In this document: positions 32,261-45,227 of the stretch, piece after piece
Numbering within the stretch: the first letter of the stretch is position 1
Layout of the letters: each line of letters begins with the position of its first letter
Assembly: GCA_017893485.1 (NCBI GenBank)
Contig: JACEHZ010000588.1
Coordinates: forward strand, 682,001 to 746,000
DNA: 64,000 nt
Source: Hemerocallis citrina
Taxonomy: Eukaryota > Streptophyta > Magnoliopsida > Asparagales > Asphodelaceae
Direction of reading: 5' to 3'
Made by a program: the position numbers and the translations under genes
Notes under the pieces: model-generated
Database searches by the model: none
What the model saw: the letters and a program-made list of their open reading frames with translations, nothing else
What the model was told of the DNA's origin: nothing

Positions 32261-34642
32261 TGTCACGCCCCGCTTTCCAAAAATACGGAATACGAGCACG
32301 TAATATTGGCTCAGCAAATGACTAACGTCATCTATAAGCTGTTTATCCGATCAACTCAACAATATAATCAATACAAAATAATTGCGCAGGCAATAATAAT
32401 AATCTCATGAACAATAATACTTGAAATGAAGCAATATAAAATATCCAAGTACAATAATAATCCAACATCTGGAAACAATAATAAAAATATTCGGGTCAAA
32501 AGCCCACAATACAAAGAAATAACAATAATCCAATAATTAAGTCTGCATGACAAAACAATAATTTATTAAGCGGCAATGAAATCAATTTCTTCACCAATGT
32601 TGTTCTCCCAATCCATGAGGCAATTCTCCATCAACACCTGTAAATACTTCATCTAAAAAAAGGGAAAAATTTGTCTTTAGAGCAAATCATGGACAGCAAG
32701 TAAAGAAAGCAGAGAACAATGAAATAACGGTATAGCAATGAAGTCAATGGATCAATAGAAATCAATAAATTGGCACGATAGCAATAATATATATCATGGT
32801 AATCGATGCAATGGCTATAAACAATGATGCAATATTCGGTAACGGTAATCAATGATCAATAATGGTAATACTTAGCCAATATTCGATATCAATAGGAACA
32901 ATGATGAACAATATGCAGTGTCGATGTTGTGTGATCCTTAAGTTTATTAATCGTTTTTATCCTAACTAATGCATGTACTACTGCATCCCATACTAAAGGT
33001 TCGATGCATACAATCAATGTCATTTTAGACTTAAGTAGAAGATTCTATAGTTCATGTACTCGGCAACGATATTCAATAATGTCCGATGACCGAATCAATC
33101 GAGATACTGTAGTCAGTAATCTACAATTAATCAATGATCAATATGACCAATAGACCAATAGACCAATAAATAGAAAAACACGGGCCCCTCCTCCGAGTAC
33201 AGTCCCTATATCATCCACTACTCTAGTCAATCCCTTAAACCCTGTCTTATTAATTATTTCATCAATGCAACAGTACAACATGCAATTAACAGACAATTCG
33301 GTAAACGATAGTATCAATAGGGGAACAATAGGTGGGTAACATGAAATAGGACAAACAGAACGATAATAATAACTCATTAGGGTCATGCAATGCAACATTC
33401 ATACATTAGTTCATGCAATACTACTATATAGGAACAATTAATTCAAGAAAATCTGAAAAGTATAATTCTGAAAATAAAAACATAGCTATAGTAAAACAGA
33501 CATAACTTTTGCTACAAAAAAAATTTAAGATGTTCTGGAAACTAGAAAGATAAGGCTACAATTCTTATTCAGAAAGTAATTTATTTTGAGATCATTTACT
33601 GGTTCAAAAACAGTAGTCAACATACAGGTCAACAAGCAATATACAGGTTTGTGTAGTTTTTCTTGAAAATAAGTTAATTAGACTATATGGGCATCGATTC
33701 TCTAGTCAATAAATTGTGTAATCAACATGATGGGTGTCAAAACATGATAAATAAAATTAGAATACGCTCATACATCAATTCTAACAGCATCCAACATCAA
33801 TCAATCAAACAATATACAACCTAGCAATTGCCTATACAATAATTTATTTGTGTAATGGTTATATGAACAACCCTATTATCAATTCTATATGCACTCATGA
33901 AAGATCCAAACGTTAGAGTCAAAAGTGGCACGATGTCAAAAATATTGGGATTATCTAGTGTAAACCCTCAGTAGACCCAACGAAGAGATGAACAATGGAT
34001 AATACGATAACAAAGGGATCTACTTGCAAGAGTTTCAACAAAACTTGAATTTGATACAATTAACAATTCAAGAGGACGGTGACTTGCCTGTTAGACGATG
34101 AATTTTACTATCAAGAATAACGAGATACGGATCCCGAAGCAACGAACCCACGAACTAGCAAATTAGCACGCGCAATATACGTGCACTAAACCCAAATCAA
34201 TAACGGCACAAAGAGACAGCAACAATGACAGAAGGGGAGAACGCCGGCCAGGGGCAGTGACGCTGGCAACTAGAGGGGCGGCGATGTAAGGCAGGGGCGG
34301 CGCACCGGTGATTCTGGTCGGCGATCGGACAGAGGAGGGAAGGGGGTATGGGTTTGGGTTCTGGCGTTCGGGAATAGGAAGGGAGACAGGGGGTGATCGG
34401 GATCTGGGTGATGGCGGCTGTGCAGGGCATCGACGGGAGAATGGTGGCAACGGGGTAAGGTTTCCGGAGCACGGGGGGTCGCCGGAGAAGACAAACGGAG
34501 AAGGGATGGGTGTTTTGGCGGGAAAAACGGCAGAGAGAGAGAGAACAGTGAGGAGGGAGAGAGTAGGAGAGAGTAGACGGCTGGGGTTTCGAAAATTGTG
34601 CAATTTCTAGGGTGTGTACTAGGATTGTATTTATAGGGTACA
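32261..34642 (-). mobile_element. Tekay-like LTR inserted in the Copia gag
   Basis: Starts TGTCACGCCCCGCTTTCC and runs parallel to the solo LTR at 12,915 (GAATACGAGCACGTAA, then GCTGT..ATCC...CAACTCAACAATAT, then GGTTCGATGCATAC, then a GC-rich block at 34,160-34,600). The left flank AGTAC would be the target site. The right end is not reached: at 34,643 the flank of another LTR begins. GC-rich frames at 34,163-34,643 are spurious. Confidence 0.6.
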
Positions 34643-34647
34643 ATTAG

Positions 34648-36915
34648 TGTAACACCCCGAATTCCAAATAAGATCGAATTCGAAGTTCCATTGGATCTTT
34701 ACACTTCATTTCGTACAATTTTATAAGGAATTTAAAACTTTTATATAACAATGATTACATCAGAGTCTTTTACATCAACACGCAGCGGAAATAAATAAAA
34801 TAAAATAATAATAAATATACAATTGTAACAACTTTAACATTTAAGTAATCATTAGCAACAATTTCATCTTTATATCCTCCTCAAAGTCCTGCATATAAAA
34901 TTGTGGGCACGTCAGTTGCTTACAACCGACGAAATATTATACACGGTCATCCTCGCTATGCCGAATGGTATAACGATTCTTAAATACTTTAGCAAACACA
35001 AACTTGATCACAAACAAAGCTACAAAGAGACTATCCTATTGATGTCGTGGGTGCTGTGCACTTAATCCTTAATGCAGTTATTTATATTACATGACACTAA
35101 TGCGCACTTGTTCGGTATCTATGCATCCCATACTACATAGGTCTGAGGGCAAGCCTTTAATCGTTCTTCATCTTGTAGGGTTCAATCCCTCGTCATGACT
35201 TAACCTACTATGGTAACTATGGTAAGTATCCTGGGTGTTCTATGTGTTACGAGCCCATGTCCAGGCACCCTAGAGAGAATCCCATGCACTGACACATGAC
35301 TCATCATGCAGGCATCCTGTGGTCAATTCACCTCCTACCATAGACGATGGCACCACCCGTAGTCACTAGACCACCCCACAAGCGTCGCCACCAGGACGGT
35401 ACTCTAGAGTAGTGTCCACGCCCTAATCATGACGCATCATGAAGACATCCTGTGAACACTCACGCCGTCAATCCAATAGCCCTCATACTCATGTTTTTCT
35501 CTTACTTTCATCACATCTCTACTTAGTGTAGTCCTTACAATTTTGTTTGTTTTAAAAGAAAATCATCACAACCTAGAGCTAGCTTACCCTACCGAACTTA
35601 AACCAAACAAAAGAGACAGTCAGCCTACATAGCCACTTCTCAAGAGATGCTCAACCCACACTGGTTAGCTCTCAAATTCATTAATAAAACTGTCGGTCAC
35701 TAGGGTCTCGCCTAGCCACTAGATTCCAACAACTATCTCTTTCTAGAGATCAATAATATTTCATATTCAATCCCAAAATAATATTTCAATTTTTTTATTC
35801 ATCTCTTTCTCAAAGAGAACATTTCTTTATAATCTCATAACACAACCTAAGTCAATTCAAGATCTTTATCAAATTAATCATTCATACCTTTGTGTGCATT
35901 TCAAATAATCTCAATCAAGTATTAAAATCATAAAATCTCATTAAGAAAAATTTCAAGTGCATTCCAACTTTCATTTTTCTTAATTAACCATAGTTACAAT
36001 TTAATCGATAAAAATCGAGTTCTTTAACAATATTTAATGTAAAATCCTCTTTCAATACTCCCAAAATATCTCAAATACTGTAGAAATAATTTTTATGAAC
36101 TCTAAATATTTTTAGATAATTTTAATATTTTTCTCAAATCCAAATATCTTAATTTCTCAAAATAATAACCAAAAATCAATTTCCAAACAGTTTTGGCCAA
36201 GTCCGGATTCGAACCCAGCCAAGACCCAGTGCCATGAACAGTGACGACCTCAAATCGCACCCTCTGACCAATATGGTCAAGGTGACCAACTGACATAAGA
36301 GCAAAATAAATTTTACTTAAGCTCTGGGTTTCGGTTTGAGTAAAATTCACATTTCCAAAAAGTTTTAAAGTCTCTGAAGAGACTAGAACCCAAGACCTCT
36401 GAAACCCCTAGCTACAGTAAACGTCTTAAACTGCACCCAAAGACCACTTGATCTGAGTGACTAACCTGTCTTAAAGACTAGTTGGGTTGGTTTTGATCTA
36501 GTTCTCTGTATATTACAAAATTTTCATAATTCCTAAATGTTTTTAGTTCTTTTTCTTTCTTTTTTTTTTGTATCAAAACTTTCCAGATTATAAACTATAT
36601 AAATTTACAGTAAAACATTATTTTTATAATCATTTTTTTTACTTATAAAACATACATTCTTGGTCCTATTTTATGTTCTATGTCCATAATTTCGACATTG
36701 AGAACAATTCACAATTTCTACATTATTTATAATCAAAATTTTCACAAAAGACTATTTTTTTTCTCTCTATTTTTACTTCTTGTTATTAAACAATAATTTT
36801 AGAACATAAACTCCTCTTTCTACATTAGTATTATACTAATTTCATCAATAAGGTTTCCATGGTGCATTCAATCAACTAGTAATCTCATAAACACAAATTT
36901 CTCAATTTAGCATGG

Positions 36916-36976
<61 letters not shown>

Positions 36977-37375
36977 CATGATAACATGATCAATTTTAGT
37001 ATGGACATCACAATTGTATCAACTAGCAAATCAATTTACCAAGCATTCACTTTATCTACAAATTAACATACCAAATCACCATTTAACAACTAAATCATAT
37101 ATTATTTAGCATGCAAATCTACTCCTACATTAGAAAGGATTTTAGAATCACCCATCCAAATTGTGATGTACTCAAATGAACTCCTAAAATTAGAAGCTCC
37201 TAGAAAATCCCATTTTGGCCTCCTCGAATTCCGCGCACCAAGAGAACTCCTCAAAACTCCAACTCCACTTTCGGCCAAATGCAGAACAACAAGTACACCT
37301 CCTCATCCTCCTTTTCGGCCAATCAACAGAGACATCCCCAAACTTCACTTCATTATATATATATATATATATATA
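34648..37375 (-). mobile_element. Second Tekay-like LTR, inserted in the first
   Basis: Starts TGTAACACCCCGAATTCC (left flank ATTAG). It shows features I associate with large Ty3 LTRs: a CAGCGGAAATAAATAA stretch near 34,783, GGGCACGTCAGTTGC near 34,904, and the CACCCGTAGTCACTAG / CACAAGCGTCGCCACC module near 35,352. It is AT-rich from 35,500 and contains a (TA)n at 36,919-36,974. Its far end is cut by the large element starting near 37,376. No protein-coding sequence is visible. Confidence 0.5.
36919..36974. repeat. TA microsatellite
   Basis: About 28 TA units inside the second Tekay-like LTR. Confidence 0.95.
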
Positions 37376-37499
37376 TGAGTGATCTTCGGTTGCAAACGGG
37401 CCGGAACGGGTCTGTTCGCACGGACCCGTGCGAACTTCGATCTGGACTGTTGGATCAAAGTTTTGATCCAACGGTCCAGATTATTTTTGATCAGATCTT

Positions 37500-37590
37500 G
37501 CCTTAACCCGTCGTTGGGAAGAACGGGTTAAGGCAAAATTTTATTTAAAAAAATAGCCTTAACCCGTTCTTCCCAAGAACGGGTTAAGGC
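37500..37590. promoter_or_regulatory. Pair of TTAACCCG dyads in the PMD gene promoter
   Basis: 37,500-37,534 and 37,556-37,590 each read GCCTTAACCCG...CGGGTTAAGGC, nearly perfect 35 bp palindromes with an internal CTTGGGAAGAA-type centre. A TATA-like TTTATTTAAAA (about 37,540) lies between them, about 80 bp before the CT-rich leader of the PMD gene. The position suggests a regulatory or transposase-binding site; this is inferred. Confidence 0.55.
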
Positions 37591-37620
37591 TATTTTTTTT
37601 CATTTTCGTTCACATACAGT

Positions 37621-37868
37621 TCGTCTTCTTCCACCCTCTTCTTCTTTCTTCGACGAACCCAAACCCAACGACGAAAAAAAAACCCTAAAACCCTAGCTCC
37701 GACGATCGAAACGTCCGCTCTCCCTCTTCTCTCCCAACTCCGACGATCGAAACCCTCGAACTCCGACGATCGAAACCCTAGCTTCTCTTCCCCTCTTCGG
37801 TACGAAATCGGAACCCTAGTTCTCTTCCAAAACCCATTGCTTGGCTTGATTTCGATCTATTCCGTAAG
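37621..37868 (+). other. Putative 5'-UTR exon of the PMD gene
   Basis: A C/T-rich leader typical of plant 5' UTRs. It includes three copies of CTCCGACGATCGAAAC (about 37,696, 37,738 and 37,760) and several AACCCTAG, and ends AAG|GTATAC, a good donor site at 37,868/37,869. The transcript would splice to TTTTGTCAG|ATAG at 40,504/40,505, eight bases before the ATG at 40,513. Confidence 0.5.
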
Positions 37869-38132
37869 GTATACACTATTTCTTTAACCTAATAATCTAC
37901 ATTTGTATTTTTTTTTTGAATTTGTGTGTAGTAATTTATTTAGAAATTGGGAAAAAATGTAAAAGCGTTAGTAGATTTTAGATGTAGAATCGGGTTGACC
38001 TCAAGTATATTCAATTGCCGAATTATGTTGCTTGCACTAGTAACTTGTAGAATTAGAATTGTATATACGACATTAGTTAGAAACTTTTTAGTGCGGTTAT
38101 GGTTGAAAACCCTGCGAACGACCGTAAAAAAA

Positions 38133-40420
38133 TACGAAAATTTCCGAGTAGGTTCGTCTCACGTAGTACAAGCCACACCAACTTGTAGAAGCGAGTTTCG
38201 ACTCACGGTTCGAGAGATACGGCCGCGTATCGCTTTCGGTTGGAAAAAACCAAGTATAGCGGTGCACGGCCGTATATCGCAAACCGTGACTCGAAACTCG
38301 CTTCTACAAGTTCGGGTGGCTTGCCCTACTTGAATGCGACCAAGTCGGAAAGTTTTAAAATTTTCGGATGTCGTTTGTGCGGTTTTCTCAACTTCCCTGC
38401 ATGTGAATTTTTGACTTAGAATTTTGTAAATGCGTTTAGAGTTTAAAACACTCCAAATCACCTCCAAAAATTACGAAACTTTGTGAGTTGGTTGGTGTCC
38501 CCTAGGAGAAGCCAACCCAACTTGTAGAAGTGAGTTTCGACTCACGGTTCGAGAGATATGGCCGCGTATCGCTTTCGTTTGAAAAAAATCATTACAAAGT
38601 GGTATACGGTCGTATCTCGCAAACCGGGAGTCGAAACTCACTTCTACAGGTTTGGATAGCTTGCCCTACGTGAATTCGACCAAGTCGGGAAGTTTTAAAA
38701 TTTTCGAATGCCGTTTGTGCAGTTTTCTCAACGTCCTCGCATTTTAAGTTTTAGACTTAGAATTTTCTAAGTGTGGGTAGATTAGAAAACTCTTCAAACA
38801 ACCTCCAAAAAATACGAAACTTTGCGAGTTGGTTGGTGTTACCTAGGAGAAACCAAACCAAGTTGTAGAAGTGAGTTTCGACTCACGGTTCGAGAGATAC
38901 GGCCGCATATCGCTTACGGTTGGGAAAAAACCAAGTAAAGCGGTAGACGGCCGTATCTCGCAAACCGTGACTCGAAACTCGCTTCTACAAGTTCGGGTGG
39001 CTTGCCCTACGTGAATTCTACCAAGTCAGAAAGTTTTATAATTTTCGGATGCCGTTTGTGTGGTTTTCTCAACTTCCTCGCATTACAAGTTTTAGACTTA
39101 GAATTTTGTAAGTGCGGTTAGATTAGATTAGAAAACCCTTCGAACGACCTCCCAAAAATACGAAACTTTGCGGGCTGGTTGGTGTCTCCAAGGAGAAGTC
39201 ACCCGAACTTGTAGAAGTGAGTTTCGACTCACGGTTCGAGAGATACGGTCGCGTATCGCTTTCGGTTGAAAAAAACTATTATAAAGCGGTATACGGTCGT
39301 ATCTCGCAAACCGTGAGTCGAAACTCGCTTCTACAAGTTCAGGTGGCTTGCCCTACGTGAACCCGACCAACTCGGAAAGTTTTAAAATTTTCGGATGCCG
39401 TTTGTGCGGTTTTCTCAACTTCCTAGCATTATAAGTTTTAGACTTAGAATTTTCTAAGTGCGGGTAGAATAGAAAACCCTTCAAACAACCTCCAAAAAAT
39501 ACGAAACTTTGTGATTTGGTTGGTGTCACCTACGAGAAGTGACCCGAAGTACTAGAAGTGAATTTCGACTCACGGTCCGAGAGATACGGCCGCGTATCGG
39601 TTTTGGTTGGAAAAAAATAACTAAAGCCGGTACACGGCCGTATCTCACGAACCATGAGTCGAAACTCGCTTCTACAAGTTCGGGTGGCTTGCCCTACGTG
39701 AATCCGACCTAGTCGGAAAGATTTATAATTTTCGGGTGCCATTTGTGCGGTTTTCTCAACTTCCTCGCACTACAAGTTTTAGACTTAGAATTTTCTAAGT
39801 GCGGGTAGATTAGAAAACCCTTCAAATGACCTCCAAAAAATATGAAACTTTGCGATTAGGTTGGTGTACCCTATGAGAAGCCACCCGAACTTGTAGAAGT
39901 GAGTTTCGACTCACGATTCGAGAGATACGGCCGCATATCGCTTTCGGTTGAAAAAAACAATTATAAAGCGGTATACGGTCATATCTCGCAAACCGTGAGT
40001 CGAAACTCCCTTCTACAAGTTCGGGTGGCTTGCCCTACGTGAATTCCACCTAGATGGAAAGTTTTAAAATTTTCGGATGCCGTTTGTGCGGTTTTGCTTC
40101 AATTCCTCAAATGAGAAGTTTTTGACTTAGAATTTTTTAAAAACCGGCCGATTAGAAAACATTTCGAACCACCTCCAAAAAATACGAAACTTTGCGAGTT
40201 GGTTGGTGCCCCCTATGATTAGCCAACCCAAGTTGTAGAAGCGAGTTTCGACTCACGGTTCGAGAGATACGGCCGCGTATCGCTTTTGGTTGAAAAAAAA
40301 CCTAATAAAGCGGTATACGGTCGTATCTCGCAAACCGTGAGTCGAAACTCACTTGTACAAGTTCGGGTGGCTTGCCCTGCGTGAATCCGACCTAGTCGGA
40401 AAGTTTTATAGTTTTTTTGT
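38133..40420. repeat. 342 bp satellite: about seven units, each a long hairpin
   Basis: Units begin with CGAAACTTTG-type phrases at about 38,133, 38,473, 38,814, 39,160, 39,502, 39,841 and 40,188, a spacing of 339-347 bp. In each unit GAAGTGAGTTTCGACTCACG, CGAGAGATACGGCCGCGTAT faces its reverse complement about 20-30 bp later (ATACGGCCGTATCTCGCAAA, GTGAGTCGAAACTCGCTTC). Every unit can therefore form a stem of about 55-60 bp. The array occupies nearly the whole of the putative 5'-UTR intron of the PMD gene (37,869-40,504). Similarity among units is high but not perfect. Confidence 0.88.
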
Positions 40421-40512
40421 TTTCATTCGTGCGTTTTTCAGTATAATCTTGGTATGTTTGTTTTGTTGTCATCTTTATCAACCACATTTTAAATTTTTTG
40501 TCAGATAGCTAA

Positions 40513-42745
40513 ATGGCTAGAACAAGGCAACCGAGAAGTCCGTCCGGTAACACTAGTGGCGCACCAACTACTGAGGTAAGATTAATTACTATTATTGGTT
40601 TTAAATACGAACATGTAACATTATCTCAATAATTACACTTGTTATATTTATTCGTGTAGGTTGGTGGCCGTCAATCCACATCGGCTGAGGCAGGTCCGTC
40701 GTCCTCGGTTACATCACCCGGACCCGTGGACACAAGCGTACTCACCCTGCAACCGAAACACCGATCGGAAGCCGTGTGGAATGGGTCCGATAAAAATGTA
40801 ATTTCCGGAAGCACACAGTTCTTCCTTTTGATGACCGTATCACGCCGTATGTGGTGGAGGCCGGTTTCTACGGAGCAAGATTCATTCACTCTGTGAAGCT
40901 AGATCGGCCACTCCTTACAGCTCTAGTCGAGCGATGGAGGCCGGAGACCCACACATTCCACCTACCAGTGAGTGAGATGACTGTGACCGTACAGGATGTG
41001 GCAATGATAACAGGACTACCAATCGATGGGGTTGCCGTGACGGGGAACATGGACTTCGATCGAGTTGAAGTCGTTCGGGACTTACTCGGTATCGACGTGC
41101 AGTTGGTAGTTCTCTAAAGGCAAGAGGCCGCCGAAAAAGATATCCGCGAAAATGCCCCCGCAGATTCTGATGAAGATGTATTGAATGAACAAATAGAAGC
41201 TGCGAAAGATAAAGCGGAGGAAGAAGTGATGGATGACGCTTTCGATGGTAAATCAGTGTACATCACTTGGTTAAAATTTCAGTTCGAGGAGGATTATTTG
41301 GACGCCAATTCGGACGAGGAAACCCTGACGTACTATGCACGTGCATACATTTTTAGTTTGATAGGGGGACTAATCTTCCCGAACTCATCCGGATCAACCG
41401 TGCCGCTAATGTACCTACGGTTGTTGGAGGATTTCCGGTATGTGGGTCGCTTTAGTTGGGGGAGTGCGGCACTGGCACTACTATACAGGAATTTGTGCAC
41501 ATGTTCTTTAGGTGGCGTACAGATGGGTGGCCCAATGGTGCTACTGCAAATATGGAGTTGGGAACGCATCCACATCGGACGTCCCCGTATTGTTGAGCCT
41601 ACGGAGCAATGGTTGGCCGACTCGGGGGCAGCGGAGTTGTTACCTCCTCTAGGAGCATATTGGGCCGGCCGGCACACGTGGGCCGATAACCCACGCCATT
41701 CGCTAACCTACTACAGAGATGAGTTGGACAACCTGCGGGACGAGTTCGTCAATTGGGAACCATACTCGGCCGACAGGTTGCAACGGGTTCCTCCAGTCTG
41801 CCTAGACAGATCCCTTTGGTTGACGGCTACACCTCTTGTGAACTTTGGAATCGTGGATTTCCAGTATCCTGACAGGGTCTTGCGGCAATTCGGATATCAA
41901 CAGCGGATTCTCGAGGTCAGGTCTTATGATAAAAAGTTGCACGAGGTCAGGGGAACGGGACGGGTGCCCAACTTCGATTGGGCTGATTACCATCGTTACC
42001 ATGTAGCCAACTGGAACACCATGCGGCGGCAAATGATACCGAATAATATGCTCGTCGCGATACCATACGATGGCTCCCTCCAGCAGGCATACATGATGTG
42101 GTACAAGCGAATAACCCGGTTGTACATTTCTCCAACGGCCGCCGTACCAGCTGGTGTGCAACTTCCGATTCCCCCTACCCAGGTAGAACCACCTCCAGCA
42201 TATTCCTCCTCCCAGCCAATGTACCAACCCAGGGCTGAGACAAATCGAAAAGCGGTCAGTCAAATTTTATATAGTTTGTACGCATGTACTGTATTTAATT
42301 GATGCCGCTAATTATGAATGATGTTTAAGTTGGAATTTTTCACCAACTGTAGATTGAAAATGCATGGGAGGTTGTTCGAACAGCTGCTCGCGCCCTGAAG
42401 ACTAGAATACCCGACAGCTTCAAGGCGGTAATCCGGGAGATGTTAGCCCCGTGCCGTCGTACTCTGGAGGACGCGGGTGAAGGTCCACAGGTTGAGGCCT
42501 ATTTGAGAGCTAACTTGCCGCCAACAGGTTTCAGGCGAAAACAAACTGTGAGTAGGGGAATTCGAATCGGCGAGCCACAACAAGAACAAGAGCCACCAAA
42601 TCCCGAAGATGTTGATGAGGAACAGTCGTCGGATGATCCTGATTCTCCCCAGACACATGGCGCACGGCGAAATCCTTAAAGGAAGCGGCGACCTCCCAAT
42701 CAATTCACACCAAGCGTTGGCAAGCGGCGTGGTCATAGACGGTAA
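40513..42745 (+). pseudogene. Plant mobile domain (PMD) gene with minor breaks
   Basis: Exons inferred: 40,505-40,575, 40,660-42,254 and 42,353-42,745, with introns GTAAGA...GTGTAG and GTCAGT...CTGTAG. Starting from ATG 40,513 comes a low-complexity leader, then the PMD core: VLTLQPKH, KHTVLPFDDRITPYVVEAGFYG, ALVERWRPETHTFHLP, VQDVAMITGLPIDG, a variable acidic insert, then ITWLKFQF, RAYIFSLIGGLIFPN, ALLYRNLC and LLQIWSWERI. This is the MAIN/MAIL1 (phosphatase-7-long-form-like) family fold, found in nuclear plant proteins and in transposons. A proline-rich and acidic C-terminus follows. Breaks: a one-base frame change at the A5 run 40,792-40,796, a TAA at 41,115, and a TAA at 42,677 after which a basic tail (RKRRPPNQ...KRRGHRR) stays open to 42,745. 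It could be nearly functional or recently dead. Confidence 0.78.
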
Positions 42746-43154
42746 TCTCTAATACTCTGTAATAGCGTATCTTTTGGTTGGTGATTTTATTATTGCAGTA
42801 ACTAACGTATTGTTTGTTTCTACATTGATAAACTGTTGTAGGTGAATTTGTGGGCATGGTGTGCAAGGCAAAGTCGAGAACGCCTTCATTTGTAATTAAT
42901 TATCTTTTGGCCATGTGCAGTTGATATGTATAATTTTGGTGTAAATATTTGAATATTGAATTTATTTCAAGTAATTAAGTGGTTTGGTTGACATTGTACA
43001 TTTGTACGCCTTCAACTTTCTTGTGAAGATATCTGTTGTATTATTTAATTTGATGTGCCTTCATTTGTGAATTTGTGAACAACATTTGATGAAGTTGTTT
43101 CTGTATCAGGAAAAATGTACACAGCCCAAAACAAACAAAAGTTCTGCACAAATA
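42746..43154. other. 3' flank of the PMD gene
   Basis: AT-rich with several AATTT and TGTAATT motifs. A possible 3'-UTR intron runs from about 42,741 (GTAATC) to GTTGTAG at about 42,840. No coding. Confidence 0.4.
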
Positions 43155-43620
43155 TCTTTACTTAACCCGTTATTGACGACAGCGGGTTAATTAGCTTAAC
43201 CCGTTATCGGTAAAGACGGGTTAGGTAGAGAGATATTGACAGTCCTTTGGAAGCCTACAGACCATGTCTTGGTAATGTTCTGCTAATATGTATCTTCTTA
43301 ACCCGTCACTGTGAACAACGGGTTAAGTGAACTTAACCCGTTCTTCACGACAACGGCTTAGGTAGAGCGATATTGGCAGTCATTTAATTCCTACAGACCA
43401 AAATACTGCCAATATCGCTGTCTTTAAGCCGTTCTTGGGAATAACGGGTTAGGTGTAATTAACCCGTCGTTCACAAGAACGGGTTAGGTAGAGAGTTATT
43501 GCCAGGACCCTATCCAAGTTTTCAAATTATTCTCTGCCAAAATCTACTTACCTAACCCGTTCTTATAAATAACGGGTTAGGGTTACTTAACCTGTGATTA
43601 TGAATAACGGTTTAGGGCGT
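43155..43620. repeat. TTAACCCG dyad array, 3' side of the PMD gene
   Basis: Four units of about 120-140 bp. Each has two dyads (TTAACCCGT...ACGGGTTAA) followed by GAGAGATATTGGCAG-type sequence, a 50-60 bp spacer with CCTACAGACCA, and the reverse phrase CTGCCAATATC. Units begin near 43,170, 43,295, 43,424 and 43,552. Confidence 0.8.
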
Positions 43621-43826
43621 TTGAAATTTTGGGTTTTCTACAAATTTCTCTTCACTCTTTGCGAGAACTGTCTCCAGAAGTGTGCAAGGTGACATTAATA
43701 TGCCCATAAATTGTTTATAATTTTTTATTAATTTCCATTTATTTTCTCGTAACTAACCACTATAAATTTGTTACCATAATAAGTTTTGTGAAAGTAAAAA
43801 AATTAAATTACGAGATTTTTGAACCA

Positions 43827-43915
43827 AGGGTTAGGGTTAGGGTTAGGTTAAGGTAGGGTTAGTGTCGGGTTAGGGTTAGGGTTAGGTTAAGATAGGGTTA
43901 GGTTAAGATAGGGTT
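43827..43915. repeat. Telomere-like TTAGGG repeats
   Basis: Runs of GGGTTAGGGTTAGGG with GGTTAAGGTAGG variants. No TTTAGGG unit. Confidence 0.7.
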
Positions 43916-44302
43916 ATTGGTGAGTGTATGTTTTTTTGTTTTGGTTAATTAGGTTCATATTTGTGGATCCCCACATCTATATTTGACTTTGTAACATGTG
44001 GAACCACATGTAAAACATGGCAAGTATCTTAATTTGTGGTATGAGTCGTTAACTTGTAGTACATTAACAGACCGTTCTAAATTTTCACACTAATGAATCC
44101 ATCGATCCATCAGTCAATCAAATTTGAAGGTTCAAATCATGGCTAATCAAATATATCTTATCCCACATGTCTTTATTGTGCTACTACATGTGAACTTGTG
44201 CCCCCACATTGCGCTCTAATAACACAGAGGTGCTTTTCCATTAGGAATACCCTCATCATCACAGTTGATCCAAACTCGTTATTGGTCTTTTTGTTTGTGG
44301 AT

Positions 44303-45222
44303 GTGGGGATCTACATGTGGTTTCGCCCCCATATAGGCTACATGTAGGATCTACATGTGGTTTTTTCCCTATATAGGCTACATGTGGGATTCCCTATATA
44401 GGCTACATGTGAGATCCCATGTACAGATCCAGTTCTTGATCGCCAATTAATCTCATCTGATGACGAGATGCGGATCACGTGATGTAGCCAATATACTTGC
44501 CACATGTCGGGATCTACATTTGGCTATGTACTTTAGGTTTTTCTCATATTGAACTTGTTCTACTATGAAGAGAAGCAGAGGTGAGAGTCTAACGCTACAT
44601 TTACCCTAACGCTAACCCCTAACCCTAACCTACTAACCCTAGACTAACCCTAACCCTAACATACAACATTTTTTTTTATTGTTTTTTAGGTTTTTTTATT
44701 GTTTTTTGGGGTTTTGTATTGTTTTTTAGGTTTTTTTATTGTTTTTTAGATTATTATGTACAGAACCGGTTCTTGATGGCCAATTAATCTCATCTGATGA
44801 CGATATGCGGATCACGTGACGCATTTGGTTAGGCATTTCCATTAGGGATCTCAGCATGTGGGTATGTACATGTGTTCTATCAACGGCAAATTAGAATGAG
44901 GACCAGCAAGAAAGCCTAAAATGATTCTTATCAGTCCTTCCACAATAAGTGCATCCCTCAAGTACCCACATTAGGGAATCTACATATGGTTCTTCCCATA
45001 CATAGGCTACATGTGGAAATCTACATATGGTTTTTCCCCTATATAGACTACATGTGGGATCTACATGTGGTTTTTCCCCTATATAGGGTACATGTGGGAT
45101 CTACATGTGGTTTTTCCTCATATAGGGTACATGTGGGATCTACATGTGGTTTCTCCCCCCATAACAAGCTAAACAAGTAGAACTCAATCTCAAAGCAGGC
45201 ACTTCGGTTTTCCTATATAGGA
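44303..45222. repeat. ACATGTGG repeat blocks, left of the Athila insertion
   Basis: Two blocks (44,303-44,530 and 44,755-45,180) share GATCTCATCTGATGACGA-type and CGGATCACGTGA phrases. They include a minisatellite of about 38-39 bp units (TACATGTGGGATC, then TACATGTGGTTTTTCC, then CATATAGGG). Between them are CCCTAA-type repeats (44,596-44,660) and a T-rich TTTATTGTTTTTTAGG tandem repeat (44,668-44,752). A homologous block continues at 58,993-59,690 on the other side of the Athila, so the retrotransposon entered a tandem array. Confidence 0.75.
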
Positions 45223-45227
45223 TACAT

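Noticed and set aside
34163..34643. Proline- and serine-rich frames up to 148 codons
   Set aside because: Same reason: GC-rich, non-coding part of a Tekay-like LTR.
34648..37375. A complete solo LTR with target duplication ATTAG
   Set aside because: I searched for a right border ending in CA followed by ATTAG and found none before 37,376; it is treated as truncated by the large element.
38133..40420. CRISPR-like regular spacing
   Set aside because: Units are 342 bp with long hairpins and no short conserved repeat with unique spacers; the context is a plant nuclear intron.
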